Shown here piece by piece: positions 1 to 7,632 of a DNA stretch of 64,000 bases; position 1 is the first letter of the stretch, and every line of letters begins with the position of its first letter. The notes beneath the pieces were generated by a model, which saw only the letters and a list, made by a program, of their open reading frames with translations, was not told the origin of the DNA and did no database searches. Origin of the DNA: Macrococcoides equi (GTDB lineage: Bacteria; Bacillota; Bacilli; Staphylococcales; Staphylococcaceae); assembly GCF_047425865.1 (NCBI RefSeq), contig NZ_CP179735.1; one strand, given 5' to 3'. Made by a program: the position numbers and the translations under genes.

Positions 1-117
1 TTCCATTATGATTTCACCGATAATACCTTCAAATTGCTCATCATTCACCGCAATTTCATGATATTCTTTCCTGATTAAACGACGCCAGCTACGTTTATCA
101 ATATATTTGGTTTTCAT
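1..117 (-). CDS. Unrecognised protein, N-terminal fragment
   Basis: The first 39 codons of a minus-strand gene that continues beyond the left edge. It starts at an ATG preceded by a good ribosome binding site (AGGAGTGGG, spacing about 7). The visible residues begin MKTKYIDKRSWRRLIRKE, a basic start followed by an acidic stretch. I do not recognise the family from this fragment, and no function is assigned. It lies downstream of the efflux operon but is separated from it by a terminator, so it is probably transcribed on its own. Confidence 0.7.
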   Translation of the reverse strand, partial: MKTKYIDKRSWRRLIRKEYHEIAVNDEQFEGIIGEIIME

Positions 118-148
118 ACATCCCACTCCTTAACCACCATTATATAAA

Positions 149-189
149 AATAAACAAGGATGATAAATCATTTTATCACCTTGTTTATT
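149..189 (-). terminator. Intrinsic terminator of the EmrB-type gene
   Basis: Arms AATAAACAAGGA/TGATAAA and their complement form a long hairpin with one bulged base and a 4-base loop. On the minus strand a TTTTTATAT run follows it. It lies 13 bp after the stop codon of the DHA2 transporter. Confidence 0.8.
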
Positions 190-201
190 CAATTTATTTA
201 G

Positions 202-1929
202 TTATACTTCATCGGTAGTGTAATGATCTTTTCCTTTAAGGAAGAAGGCTAATACAAATGCCAGGAAGCTTAATGCAGTCGCAACCCAGAATGCATCATT
301 AATCCCATTGATTGTTGCAAGTTTTTGTATTTGACCCATTACAACTTGTGTTCCTAGATTACTATTACCCATCTGTTGCCCTATTTCAACCATTGAATTT
401 GAAATTGCAGGGTTCGTTTTATCAAGTTGGTTGGTAATATCACCTAAATGTGCAGTTGTTTGTTGTGTCATTACTGTTACGAGAATGGCTGTACCAATTG
501 AACCCGCTAACTGACGTATCGTATTACTAATGGCATTACCATGCGGAATCATACGTAGTGGCAATGCATTCATTCCTGCAGTCATAATCGGCATCATAAT
601 AAAACTCATACCAAACGAACGTAGAATATAAATACTTAAGATATGTCCGTAACTTGTATCCATACTTAATTTTGTCAGTTCCCATGTCGCAAAGGTCATG
701 ATGGCAAGCCCAAAGATTGCGATGGGTTTGATACCGATTTTATCAAGTAATTTTCCTGAAATCGGTCCCATAATTCCCATCAGCAATGATCCTGGTAATA
801 ACAGCAATCCAGAATCAAGTGGTGAGAATCCTCGAATCGACTGTAAGTATACCGGTAATAACAGCATACCTCCAAATAAACTCATCGTTACAATGATATT
901 GATTAGTAGGGTAAATGAAAATCCAGTATATTTTAAAGCACGTAAATCCATCATCGGTATCTTCATCGTCATCTCTCTGTAGATAAATAATATGATGAAA
1001 ATAATTCCGATAATCATCGTAGAAATTACAATACCAGAATCCCAGCCTTTATTCCCCGCTTCAGAGAATCCATATAACAAACTTCCGAACCCCAGTGTAC
1101 TGAAAATAACTCCTGGTACATCAAGTTTCACTGCTTTGGTCGGCTGATAGATTTTAAACCAGAAAAATCCGATTAAAAGCGAGATAAATCCAATAATACT
1201 CATACCATAAAACATCACATTCCAGTGATAGTTCTGAATAACCCATCCAGTTAATGTCGGACCGATCGCTGGTGCTAAGATCATTGCAATCCCCATCATC
1301 CCCATCGCAGCACCACGTTTATCTGGTGGGAAGAGCGTCATAAATACATTTGTTCCAAGTGGCATTAAAATACCTGCACCTACTGCCTGAATAACACGTC
1401 CAAGCATCATTAACGGGAAGTTAAATGAAATCGCACAAATAACAGAACCAATCGTAAAGAATATCATCGCAGTTAAAAACAACTGGCGATAAGTAAATCG
1501 TTGTATCATATATGCACTGATTGGAACAAGTATCCCGTTCACTAACATGAAACCAGTTGTTAACCATTGTGCTGTTGATGTTGAAATACTAAAGTCGTTG
1601 ATAAGCACCGGTAAAGCAACGTTAATTAATGTCTGGTTCAAAATTGCCACGAACATACCAATCATTAACGCAGTAATCACTTTTGCCAGTGTAATGCCTT
1701 TACCGTAACGTACTAATGCACCTTGTGGTTTCACCTGTGTATGCACAGGACGTGTAACATCAATATCTTCTTTTGCAGTATACGTTGTTTTTGAAACTTC
1801 ATTTGATGCTGTGTGTTCAAAAGTCTGTTTTGAAATATTTTTCTTATGATTTCTTTTTAATAAGATTCTGTTTATCAGCCAGAATACCAATAAACTAAAT
1901 ATGATATAAATAATCACACCTGAGGTCAT
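202..1929 (-). CDS. MFS multidrug exporter, DHA2 (EmrB/QacA) family
   Basis: A 575-residue proton-driven drug exporter of the 14-helix DHA2 class. The core from about residue 80 to 570 shows typical family features: the Asn-Gln-Thr-Leu-Ile-Asn-Val-Ala-Leu-Pro start of helix 1, TTGFMLVNG, the PPDKRGAAMG loop, and the APAIGPTLTGW antiporter motif C. Unusually it begins with an extra hydrophobic helix (residues 4-23) and a roughly 55-residue polar linker before the transporter core. The start codon has a GGAGG site (the cctcc at 1936-1940) and lies 12 bp downstream of the HlyD-type partner, so the two form one operon. Substrate unknown. The divergent TetR gene is the likely regulator. Confidence 0.9.
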   Translation of the reverse strand: MTSGVIIYIIFSLLVFWLINRILLKRNHKKNISKQTFEHTASNEVSKTTYTAKEDIDVTRPVHTQVKPQGALVRYGKGITLAKVITALMIGMFVAILNQTLINVALPVLINDFSISTSTAQWLTTGFMLVNGILVPISAYMIQRFTYRQLFLTAMIFFTIGSVICAISFNFPLMMLGRVIQAVGAGILMPLGTNVFMTLFPPDKRGAAMGMMGIAMILAPAIGPTLTGWVIQNYHWNVMFYGMSIIGFISLLIGFFWFKIYQPTKAVKLDVPGVIFSTLGFGSLLYGFSEAGNKGWDSGIVISTMIIGIIFIILFIYREMTMKIPMMDLRALKYTGFSFTLLINIIVTMSLFGGMLLLPVYLQSIRGFSPLDSGLLLLPGSLLMGIMGPISGKLLDKIGIKPIAIFGLAIMTFATWELTKLSMDTSYGHILSIYILRSFGMSFIMMPIMTAGMNALPLRMIPHGNAISNTIRQLAGSIGTAILVTVMTQQTTAHLGDITNQLDKTNPAISNSMVEIGQQMGNSNLGTQVVMGQIQKLATINGINDAFWVATALSFLAFVLAFFLKGKDHYTTDEV

Positions 1930-1941
1930 ACGAAAACCTCC

Positions 1942-2592
1942 TTAGTTTTTATGAATGCGTACAGTTACATTCATCCCTGGAATAATATCTAATGATTTAT
2001 CTTTGTCTAATTCAATTTTTACAGGTACTACTTGAGTTACTTTCGTGTAGTTCGCGTTACCGTTTGAAGAAGGTAACATTGAGAAACTTGATGCTGTTGC
2101 TAATCCAATTTCTTTAACTTCACCTGATAAATCAGTATCTTTATAGCCATCAACGTATACATCAACATCCTGACCTACTTTAATACCGTCAATTTGAGTT
2201 TCTTTAATGTTTGCAGTAACAAATAATTTACTTAAATCATAAGCATAAGCAATCGGAGTACCTGCTCCAACAAATCCATTTTCAGTGGCTTGTGTTTTTA
2301 CGATTGTTCCGTCTTGAGGCATTGTAATATCAGTCTTCGTTGGTTTTCCGTCCTGACCCATTCCAACAACCGTACCTACTTTATCGTCTTTAGATACTTT
2401 ATCCCCTACTTGTTTAGTCAATGCAGTTAATTTACCGGCAGTCGGGCTGGCAATAACAAGTTGAGATCCTTCTACTTTCGCGTTATCTGTCTTCACATAA
2501 TTTGTTGCTTCATTATAGAAATGAAATGCTGCAAATCCTCCTGCTACCAGTAAAATTAAAGTTAAAATGTTAATTAAAACGAGTTTCTTCAT
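1942..2592 (-). CDS. HlyD/EmrA-type membrane fusion protein
   Basis: A 216-residue periplasmic-adaptor-like protein: an N-terminal membrane anchor (residues 4-23), a biotinyl-lipoyl-like region around residues 40-110 (VIASPTAGKLTALTKQVGDKVSKDD), and a C-terminal beta-barrel ending PGMNVTVRIHKN. I chose the ATG at 2592 because an AGGAGG sits 8 bases before it; an in-frame start 12 codons upstream lacks a site. In Gram-positive cells such proteins pair with DHA2 exporters at the outer face of the membrane, which fits the adjacent transporter gene. It is shorter than Gram-negative EmrA because it lacks the long coiled-coil hairpin. Confidence 0.85.
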   Translation of the reverse strand: MKKLVLINILTLILLVAGGFAAFHFYNEATNYVKTDNAKVEGSQLVIASPTAGKLTALTKQVGDKVSKDDKVGTVVGMGQDGKPTKTDITMPQDGTIVKTQATENGFVGAGTPIAYAYDLSKLFVTANIKETQIDGIKVGQDVDVYVDGYKDTDLSGEVKEIGLATASSFSMLPSSNGNANYTKVTQVVPVKIELDKDKSLDIIPGMNVTVRIHKN

Positions 2593-2629
2593 AAATAATT
2601 TCCTCCTGTTATTTTTTCGCATAAACATT

Positions 2630-2696
2630 ATTATAATCAGATTTACACTTCATTCAACCAACAATATTTGTGTAAGTGTCGGATTTTGATTAAAAT
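2630..2696. promoter_or_regulatory. Divergent promoters and probable TetR operator
   Basis: Between the efflux operon and the TetR gene. On the plus strand TTGTGT (2668-2673) and TAAAAT (2691-2696) are 17 bases apart. On the minus strand TATAAT (2630-2635) lies 16 bases from TTGAAT (2652-2657). An inverted repeat ACACTT...AAGTGT (2645-2650 and 2674-2679) lies between the two -10 boxes and overlaps the plus-strand -35 box, a position where a TetR dimer would block both promoters. The operator role is inferred. Confidence 0.5.
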
Positions 2697-2744
2697 AAAG
2701 TATTGGTAACGCTATCAATGAATAAATTATTATGTGAGGAAACA

Positions 2745-3299
2745 ATGACTGAAAAAATAGATACAAAAAAACTCATTGAAACAAATTTCATTATTTTAAT
2801 GGAAGAATATCGCTTTAGGGAAATTACGATAAAAATGATCTGTGAAAAGTGTGGGATTAACCGCTCAACATTCTATGCATATTTCGAAGATAAGTATGCA
2901 TTACTTGATGGACTTATCGATGCTCATCTGCGTAATATCCAGATGATTGTCGAAAATAATTTGCAGGACTTAAAGGATGAACCGAACAAAAGACCGTATG
3001 TCGAAAGATACCTTAATGAAACATTTAAATATATTTACGACCATCAATACTTCTTTAAAATATTACTTACTCTACACCCGGCTCAAAACTTTACTCAAAA
3101 ACTTATCAACAGCTGGCGTGAGAGCTTCCTACTGGTCTTAAACAAGACCGTCACATTGAATTATCCGGATTACTTTGTAAGTTATACCGTTGGCGGACAA
3201 TTTGGTGTATTATTTTTCTGGTTAAAAAATGACTGTCCAGAATCTCCTGAAGTAATTAGTAAGATTATTTATAATAATATTCTAAAAATAAATCGATAA
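2745..3299 (+). CDS. TetR-family transcriptional regulator
   Basis: A 184-residue TetR-type repressor. The N-terminal helix-turn-helix is clear: ITIKMICEKCGINRSTFYAY followed by FEDKYALLDGL, the usual recognition helix and fourth helix. The C-terminal half is a variable ligand-binding domain. I chose the ATG at 2745 because GAGG lies 6 bases upstream; earlier in-frame TTG and ATG codons have no site. It is divergent from the EmrA/EmrB-type operon and shares its intergenic region, so it most likely represses that pump until a toxic ligand binds. Confidence 0.85.
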   Translation: MTEKIDTKKLIETNFIILMEEYRFREITIKMICEKCGINRSTFYAYFEDKYALLDGLIDAHLRNIQMIVENNLQDLKDEPNKRPYVERYLNETFKYIYDHQYFFKILLTLHPAQNFTQKLINSWRESFLLVLNKTVTLNYPDYFVSYTVGGQFGVLFFWLKNDCPESPEVISKIIYNNILKINR

Positions 3300-3314
3300 A
3301 TTAAAAGTGTTTTA

Positions 3315-3343
3315 TTTCACTGGACGATTATATCGAGTATAAT
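3315..3343 (+). promoter_or_regulatory. Promoter of the glucosaminidase gene
   Basis: A perfect TATAAT (3338-3343) with TTTCAC (3315-3320) 17 bases upstream, 31 bases before the start codon. Confidence 0.55.
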
Positions 3344-3374
3344 AGTAAAGAAATCATAATTACGGAGGCAAAAG

Positions 3375-4724
3375 ATGAGGTTATATCAATCACTTACTAT
3401 CGGAGCAGTAGCTGCTGCTTCATTACTAGCACTACCCCATACTGCCAAAGCAGATGCTTTAAAGGTCGGCAAAATTAAGCATGAAAATACGATTATTATT
3501 ACGAATAAATCAGCAATGTCTAAAAAAGTTGCCGGAGAGTTTTCACAATATACATTATATATCAACGATGCACATACGATAAATGGTGAGAAATATTTCC
3601 GTGTACAAACTTCAGAAGATATCAATAATGCAATTGGTTACGTTAAAGCGAGTGATCTGGAGATTAATCAAACGAAGATCATACCGAATAAAGATAAGAC
3701 GTACACTGTCAAAGCTGCTTCAACTAAGCTTTACGAAGTCCCTGAAGGTAGTACACGTCAAGTGATTGATAGAATAAGTAAGAACTCAATTATCCAAGTT
3801 GAAAAGACGATGAATGTCGATGGCAAGACCTATATCTTAGGAACATTGCCAAATGGTATTAAAGGTTGGATTAATATTACGAACGATGTTGGCAGAAAAC
3901 CTATCGATAGACCTGCAAAAGAAAATGCTTCAACACACATAGTAAAACAAGAAGAAGAAAAAGAAAAAAGTAAAATCGATATAAAAGCTCAACCACGTCC
4001 AACAGGTGCAGGTATTAACCACACTGATTTACCACTATCTATTCGTGAAGCTTTAAAAATCCAGCTTTCACTTCACCCAAAACCACAAATCTCTAATGGT
4101 ATTGACTGGAAGAATGCGCATAGTAAAGATGTGCTTGATGCGATGAATCCGGAAGATGCTATGGTTGATCCTGTACAACGCTATCAATTTTTAGTATTAA
4201 ACGAGCCTCAAGGTTTAACAGCTGATCAGTTAAACGTATTATTACAAGGCAAAGGTGTATTAGAAGGACAAGGTGAGGCATTTAGACAGGCAAGCCAGAA
4301 ATATAATATCAATGAAATTTATTTGATTAGTCATGCTTTCCTTGAAACTGCAGAAGGTATAAGTACACTGGCAAAAGGCGTAAAAGTGAAGGGTGAAGAC
4401 AAACATAAACGCTTCTATAATATGTATGGCGTCGGTGCTTATGATAAAGATGCAGTGAAATACGGAGCAAAATATGCAGCGAATGTTGGTTGGGATACGC
4501 CTGCAAAAGCTATTATTGGTGGTGCAGAGTTTATTTCTAAAGGATTTGTCTCTGAAACGCAAAACACCCTTTACACAATGAGATGGAATCCGGCATCACC
4601 TGGTAACAGTCAGTATGCGACTGATATTTTATGGGCAAATGCCAATGCAAACTATATGCACGCCTATTATCAAAAGCTAGGTATATCAGGCGGCAAGTTT
4701 AATTTCATTCATTATGCAAAATAA
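3375..4724 (+). CDS. Secreted endo-beta-N-acetylglucosaminidase (autolysin)
   Basis: A 449-residue cell-wall hydrolase that cuts the glycan chain of peptidoglycan. A signal peptide (residues 1-26, ending AKA) is followed by GW/SH3-like repeats (about 30-170) that would bind the wall or lipoteichoic acid, a short Lys/Glu-rich linker (about 185-210), and a C-terminal glucosaminidase domain of the GH73 type seen in staphylococcal Atl. The domain shows NEIYLISHAFLETAEGISTLA with the catalytic Glu, then YNMYGVGAYD and a WDTPAKAIIGGAEFI block. An AGG-rich ribosome binding site (ACGGAGG) precedes the ATG. It is monocistronic, with its own promoter and terminator. Confidence 0.9.
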   Translation: MRLYQSLTIGAVAAASLLALPHTAKADALKVGKIKHENTIIITNKSAMSKKVAGEFSQYTLYINDAHTINGEKYFRVQTSEDINNAIGYVKASDLEINQTKIIPNKDKTYTVKAASTKLYEVPEGSTRQVIDRISKNSIIQVEKTMNVDGKTYILGTLPNGIKGWINITNDVGRKPIDRPAKENASTHIVKQEEEKEKSKIDIKAQPRPTGAGINHTDLPLSIREALKIQLSLHPKPQISNGIDWKNAHSKDVLDAMNPEDAMVDPVQRYQFLVLNEPQGLTADQLNVLLQGKGVLEGQGEAFRQASQKYNINEIYLISHAFLETAEGISTLAKGVKVKGEDKHKRFYNMYGVGAYDKDAVKYGAKYAANVGWDTPAKAIIGGAEFISKGFVSETQNTLYTMRWNPASPGNSQYATDILWANANANYMHAYYQKLGISGGKFNFIHYAK

Positions 4725-4733
4725 ATTACACAA

Positions 4734-4770
4734 CAAAACACCTTATCCAAATGGATAAGGTGTTTTGTTT
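4734..4770 (+). terminator. Intrinsic terminator after the glucosaminidase gene
   Basis: A perfect 15-bp stem (CAAAACACCTTATCC and its complement) with an AAAT loop, followed by TTT. Confidence 0.85.
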
Positions 4771-4798
4771 GGGATGGGTAAAAGAGTAAAAGGGGGTT

Positions 4799-4825
4799 GT
4801 TCACTTAGAGTCTCACTAAGTGAAC
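4799..4825 (-). terminator. Hairpin after metQ, possible weak terminator
   Basis: A perfect 10-bp inverted repeat GTTCACTTAG/CTAAGTGAAC with a 7-base loop, 25 bp past the metQ stop. On the minus strand it is followed by CCCCCTTTTACTCTTTT, a poor U-tract, so it may be only a 3' protecting hairpin. It lies between convergent genes. Confidence 0.45.
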
Positions 4826-4849
4826 ATCAATGGATGCCAAGCAACCGCC

Positions 4850-5689
4850 TTATTTCAAACCCTCTTCAATTTTCTTGATTTCATCTGGAGATAAATTCTT
4901 AGCAATCTCACCGTCTTTTGTATCTTCTTTCAAAGCATCTTTTGCTAAATCTGAGTGGTATAATTCAACAATTTTCTTATATGTTTTGTTATCTTTATCT
5001 TCTGTTTTAGATGCAATAACGTTGATGTATGGCGCTACATCTTTATTATTTGAATCTTCTAAGTAGATTGGATCATCTTTCGGATTTAGACCGGCGCGCG
5101 CTGCTACCCCATTGTTGATGACTGATACTGCAACATCTTCTAATACACGTGGTGTTTGCTGTGCATCAATCGGTTTAATTTTTAGGTCTAGCTTATTTTG
5201 TTCAATCTTATCAGGTCCACCAAATAAACCGAAGTCACTTGATAACTTAATGAGTCCAGCTTGTTCCAATAATTTTAATGCGCGTGCCTGATTTGTAACA
5301 TCATCAGGAATAGCGATTGTATCACCTTTTTTTACGTCTTTAATATCTTTAATTTTCTTTGAATATGCGCCAAGTGGTGCAAATACCGTTGTACCGACAA
5401 CAGATAATTTTAATTTGTGGTCTTTCTTGAACTGATCAAGGAATGCAAAGTGCTGAAACGCATTTAAGTCAATTTCCCCTTCAGCTAAAGCGTTGTTCGG
5501 TGCTGTGTAATCCTGAAACTCAACAAATTCAATTTTAATACCCTCTTTTTCCGCTTCTTTCTTCACAACTTCCCACACTTTTGAATCAACACCCGTAACA
5601 CCAATTTTCACTGTCTTTTCATCTTTCTTACCCCCACATGCTGCTAAAACAAATACTAAACTTAAAAATAATACAAATAACTTTTTCAT
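4850..5689 (-). CDS. metQ: Methionine-binding lipoprotein MetQ
   Basis: A 279-residue NlpA-family substrate-binding lipoprotein for methionine import. The lipobox LAAC (Cys at residue 18) ends a classic lipoprotein signal peptide. The mature part has the family features KIGVTGVDSKVWEVVKKEAE, DLNAFQHFAFLDQF, IPDDVTNQARALKLLEQAG and VINNGVAARAGL. It is the last gene of metN-metI-metQ, 15 bp after metI, and should be controlled by the SAM riboswitch ahead of metN. An AAAGGAG site precedes the ATG. Length and order match the family, so confidence is high. Confidence 0.95.
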   Translation of the reverse strand: MKKLFVLFLSLVFVLAACGGKKDEKTVKIGVTGVDSKVWEVVKKEAEKEGIKIEFVEFQDYTAPNNALAEGEIDLNAFQHFAFLDQFKKDHKLKLSVVGTTVFAPLGAYSKKIKDIKDVKKGDTIAIPDDVTNQARALKLLEQAGLIKLSSDFGLFGGPDKIEQNKLDLKIKPIDAQQTPRVLEDVAVSVINNGVAARAGLNPKDDPIYLEDSNNKDVAPYINVIASKTEDKDNKTYKKIVELYHSDLAKDALKEDTKDGEIAKNLSPDEIKKIEEGLK

Positions 5690-5704
5690 TTTTTCATTCT
5701 CCTT

Positions 5705-6370
5705 TTATAATCTTTTTGTATATATACTTGCTAATTTGTTACCGATAAATTGTGTGATTTGTACCAGAACAATCAATATCAACACCGTGATAAACATGAC
5801 AGCAACATCAAAGCGCTGATATCCATATGTAAATGCTAAATATCCAATACCTCCAGCACCGACAAGACCTGCAACTGCTGAGAATTCAATCAGTGACACA
5901 GTCGTAAATGTTAATCCAAGTATCAGTGCACCAGCGGCTTCAGGAATCAAAACTTTAAATAAAATATCAAATTTGCTTGAACCCATAGACTCTGCTGCTT
6001 CAATCACCCCTCGGTCTACTGAGACAATATTATTCTCAACTACACGGGCAATAGAGAGTGATGCAGCGAGTGTCATCGGAAATATTGCTGCCCATATACC
6101 AATTGACGTACCAACTAAGAATCTTGTCACAGGAATAAGTGCAACTAAAAATATAATAAAAGGAATCGGACGCACGGTATTGATGATGGCGTTTAATATC
6201 GTATTCAGCGTTTTGTTCTCCAGTATGTTGCCTCTAGCAGTCGCATAGAGTAAAATACCTAACGGCAATCCGATAAGTGTTGCGAGTACTAATGTGATAG
6301 CAACCATAATCAGTGTACTAATCGTGTGCTCTAAAATGACTGGCCAGAACGTACTTAAATCAGTTTTCAA
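5705..6370 (-). CDS. metI: Methionine ABC transporter permease MetI
   Basis: A 221-residue membrane permease with about five or six transmembrane helices. The cytoplasmic coupling motif is visible as EAAESMGSSKFDILFKVLIPEA (EAA loop, residues about 123-144). It starts with TTG, preceded by GGAGG at a spacing of 9, and its first 11 bases overlap the end of metN, which suggests translational coupling. It forms the channel of the importer with the MetN ATPase and the MetQ binding protein. Confidence 0.95.
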   Translation of the reverse strand: MKTDLSTFWPVILEHTISTLIMVAITLVLATLIGLPLGILLYATARGNILENKTLNTILNAIINTVRPIPFIIFLVALIPVTRFLVGTSIGIWAAIFPMTLAASLSIARVVENNIVSVDRGVIEAAESMGSSKFDILFKVLIPEAAGALILGLTFTTVSLIEFSAVAGLVGAGGIGYLAFTYGYQRFDVAVMFITVLILIVLVQITQFIGNKLASIYTKRL

Positions 6371-7382
6371 ATCCTTCTACCTCCCTAACCTCAATGCCAT
6401 GTGCGGTAATTTTAGCTAAAGCATTTTGAATATTATCAGGTTCACCCACTGCCTCAATTAATAAATTACCAAATAGTCTATCTGTTAACTCGGTTATACC
6501 GCCATACAAAATATTAAAATCAACTTGATAAGTACGACCTGTCTGACTAAGTACTGGTTGTAAAATTTGTTGATGATTAAAGATAAAACGATACAGTTTA
6601 CGATTGGATACATCAATATCACTCGGAACATCATCGTTTAATACACTATGAACAAATCGTCTTGTTACAGGATGCTTTGGAGATGTAAATAAATCAAAGA
6701 CATTATTCTGTTCAACAACGCGTCCTTTTTCCATCACCGCAACCTCATCACAGATGGACTTTACGACTTCCATTTCATGTGTGATGATGACAATCGTAAT
6801 ATTCAGCTTTTCATTGATATCTTTTAACAACTTTAAAATTTCATCTGTTGTCTCAGGATCGAGTGCACTTGTCGCTTCATCGCATAGTAATATATCCGGG
6901 TTGGTTGCAAGTGCTCTGGCAATACCAACACGCTGTTTCTGACCACCAGACAACTGATTCGGATAGTCATCTTTCTTATCAGCGAGTCCCACAAATTTAA
7001 GTAACTCATCAACGCGTTGTTCAATCTCACTTTTGGAATACTGTTTCGTAAGTTTCAGTGGATAACGAATATTATCGCTAATCGTCTTTGCCTTAAAAAG
7101 ATTAAACTGCTGAAAGATCATGCCGATATTTTGACGTTGCTTGCGTAAATCTTTTTCTTTTAAGCTAACGATATTACGTCCTTCGACGAAAACATTGCCT
7201 GAAGAAGGCTTTTCAAGTCGGTTGATTAGTCTCAGCAATGTCGACTTTCCGGCACCAGAATAACCTACAATGCCATAAATCTGACCTTTTTGAATGGTAA
7301 GTGATACATCATCTAATGCATTAATTGCTCCCTTCTTTGTCTGATAGGTTTTTGTAACATGATCAATTGCAATGATACCCAT
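6360..7382 (-). CDS. metN: Methionine ABC transporter ATP-binding protein MetN
   Basis: A 340-residue ATPase. Walker A is GYSGAGKS, the signature LSGGQKQRV, and Walker B ILLCDEATSALD. The C-terminal 80 residues form the NIL regulatory domain that binds methionine in characterised MetN proteins (trans-inhibition). I chose the ATG at 7382, which has GGAGGAG 5 bases upstream; an in-frame TTG five codons earlier overlaps that site. The gene begins just after the riboswitch terminator, so it is expressed only when SAM is low. Confidence 0.95.
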   Translation of the reverse strand: MGIIAIDHVTKTYQTKKGAINALDDVSLTIQKGQIYGIVGYSGAGKSTLLRLINRLEKPSSGNVFVEGRNIVSLKEKDLRKQRQNIGMIFQQFNLFKAKTISDNIRYPLKLTKQYSKSEIEQRVDELLKFVGLADKKDDYPNQLSGGQKQRVGIARALATNPDILLCDEATSALDPETTDEILKLLKDINEKLNITIVIITHEMEVVKSICDEVAVMEKGRVVEQNNVFDLFTSPKHPVTRRFVHSVLNDDVPSDIDVSNRKLYRFIFNHQQILQPVLSQTGRTYQVDFNILYGGITELTDRLFGNLLIEAVGEPDNIQNALAKITAHGIEVREVEGFEN

Positions 7383-7403
7383 TTTTTCTCCTCCCAAAAT
7401 AAA

Positions 7404-7555
7404 AAACGTGCATTCAAGCTTAGTAAGCTAAATGCACGTTTATACGTCCGAATTTATCTTCCAAGCATGAGCTTGATGGAATTAGCACAGTGCTCTATAA
7501 AGAGTCCGCTGCTGAGACTTCATCGGGCCATATCCCTCTGTCTCTCTTGATAAAA
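7404..7555 (-). promoter_or_regulatory. SAM-I (S-box) riboswitch with terminator
   Basis: The minus strand reads as a canonical S-box: TTATCAAGAGAG at the 5' side of P1 (7553 downward), GAGGGATATGGCCCGATGA, then GTGCTAATTCC and CTTGGAAGATAA closing P1 at about 7454. It is followed by an expression platform with a strong hairpin, arms AACGTGCATT and AATGCACGTT (7405-7440), and a T-run at 7401-7406. The alternative pairing would use the 3' P1 strand. In S-box RNAs, SAM binding stabilises the aptamer and allows termination, so metNIQ is turned off in SAM-replete cells. Confidence 0.95.
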
Positions 7556-7574
7556 TAATTATTAAGTTGATTTC

Positions 7575-7603
7575 ATGTTACAGTTATTAAAATAATCTGT
7601 CAA
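7575..7603 (-). promoter_or_regulatory. Promoter of the S-box metNIQ transcript
   Basis: Consensus -35 TTGACA (7598-7603) and -10 TAACAT (7575-7580) with a 17-base spacer on the minus strand. Transcription would begin about 10 bases before the riboswitch. Confidence 0.8.
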
Positions 7604-7632
7604 TAACAAATTAAAAAAATATTTAAATTTTA

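Noticed and set aside
4260..4562. Minus-strand open frame under the glucosaminidase gene
   Set aside because: It is the shadow of a well supported secreted enzyme, with no ribosome site and no promoter.
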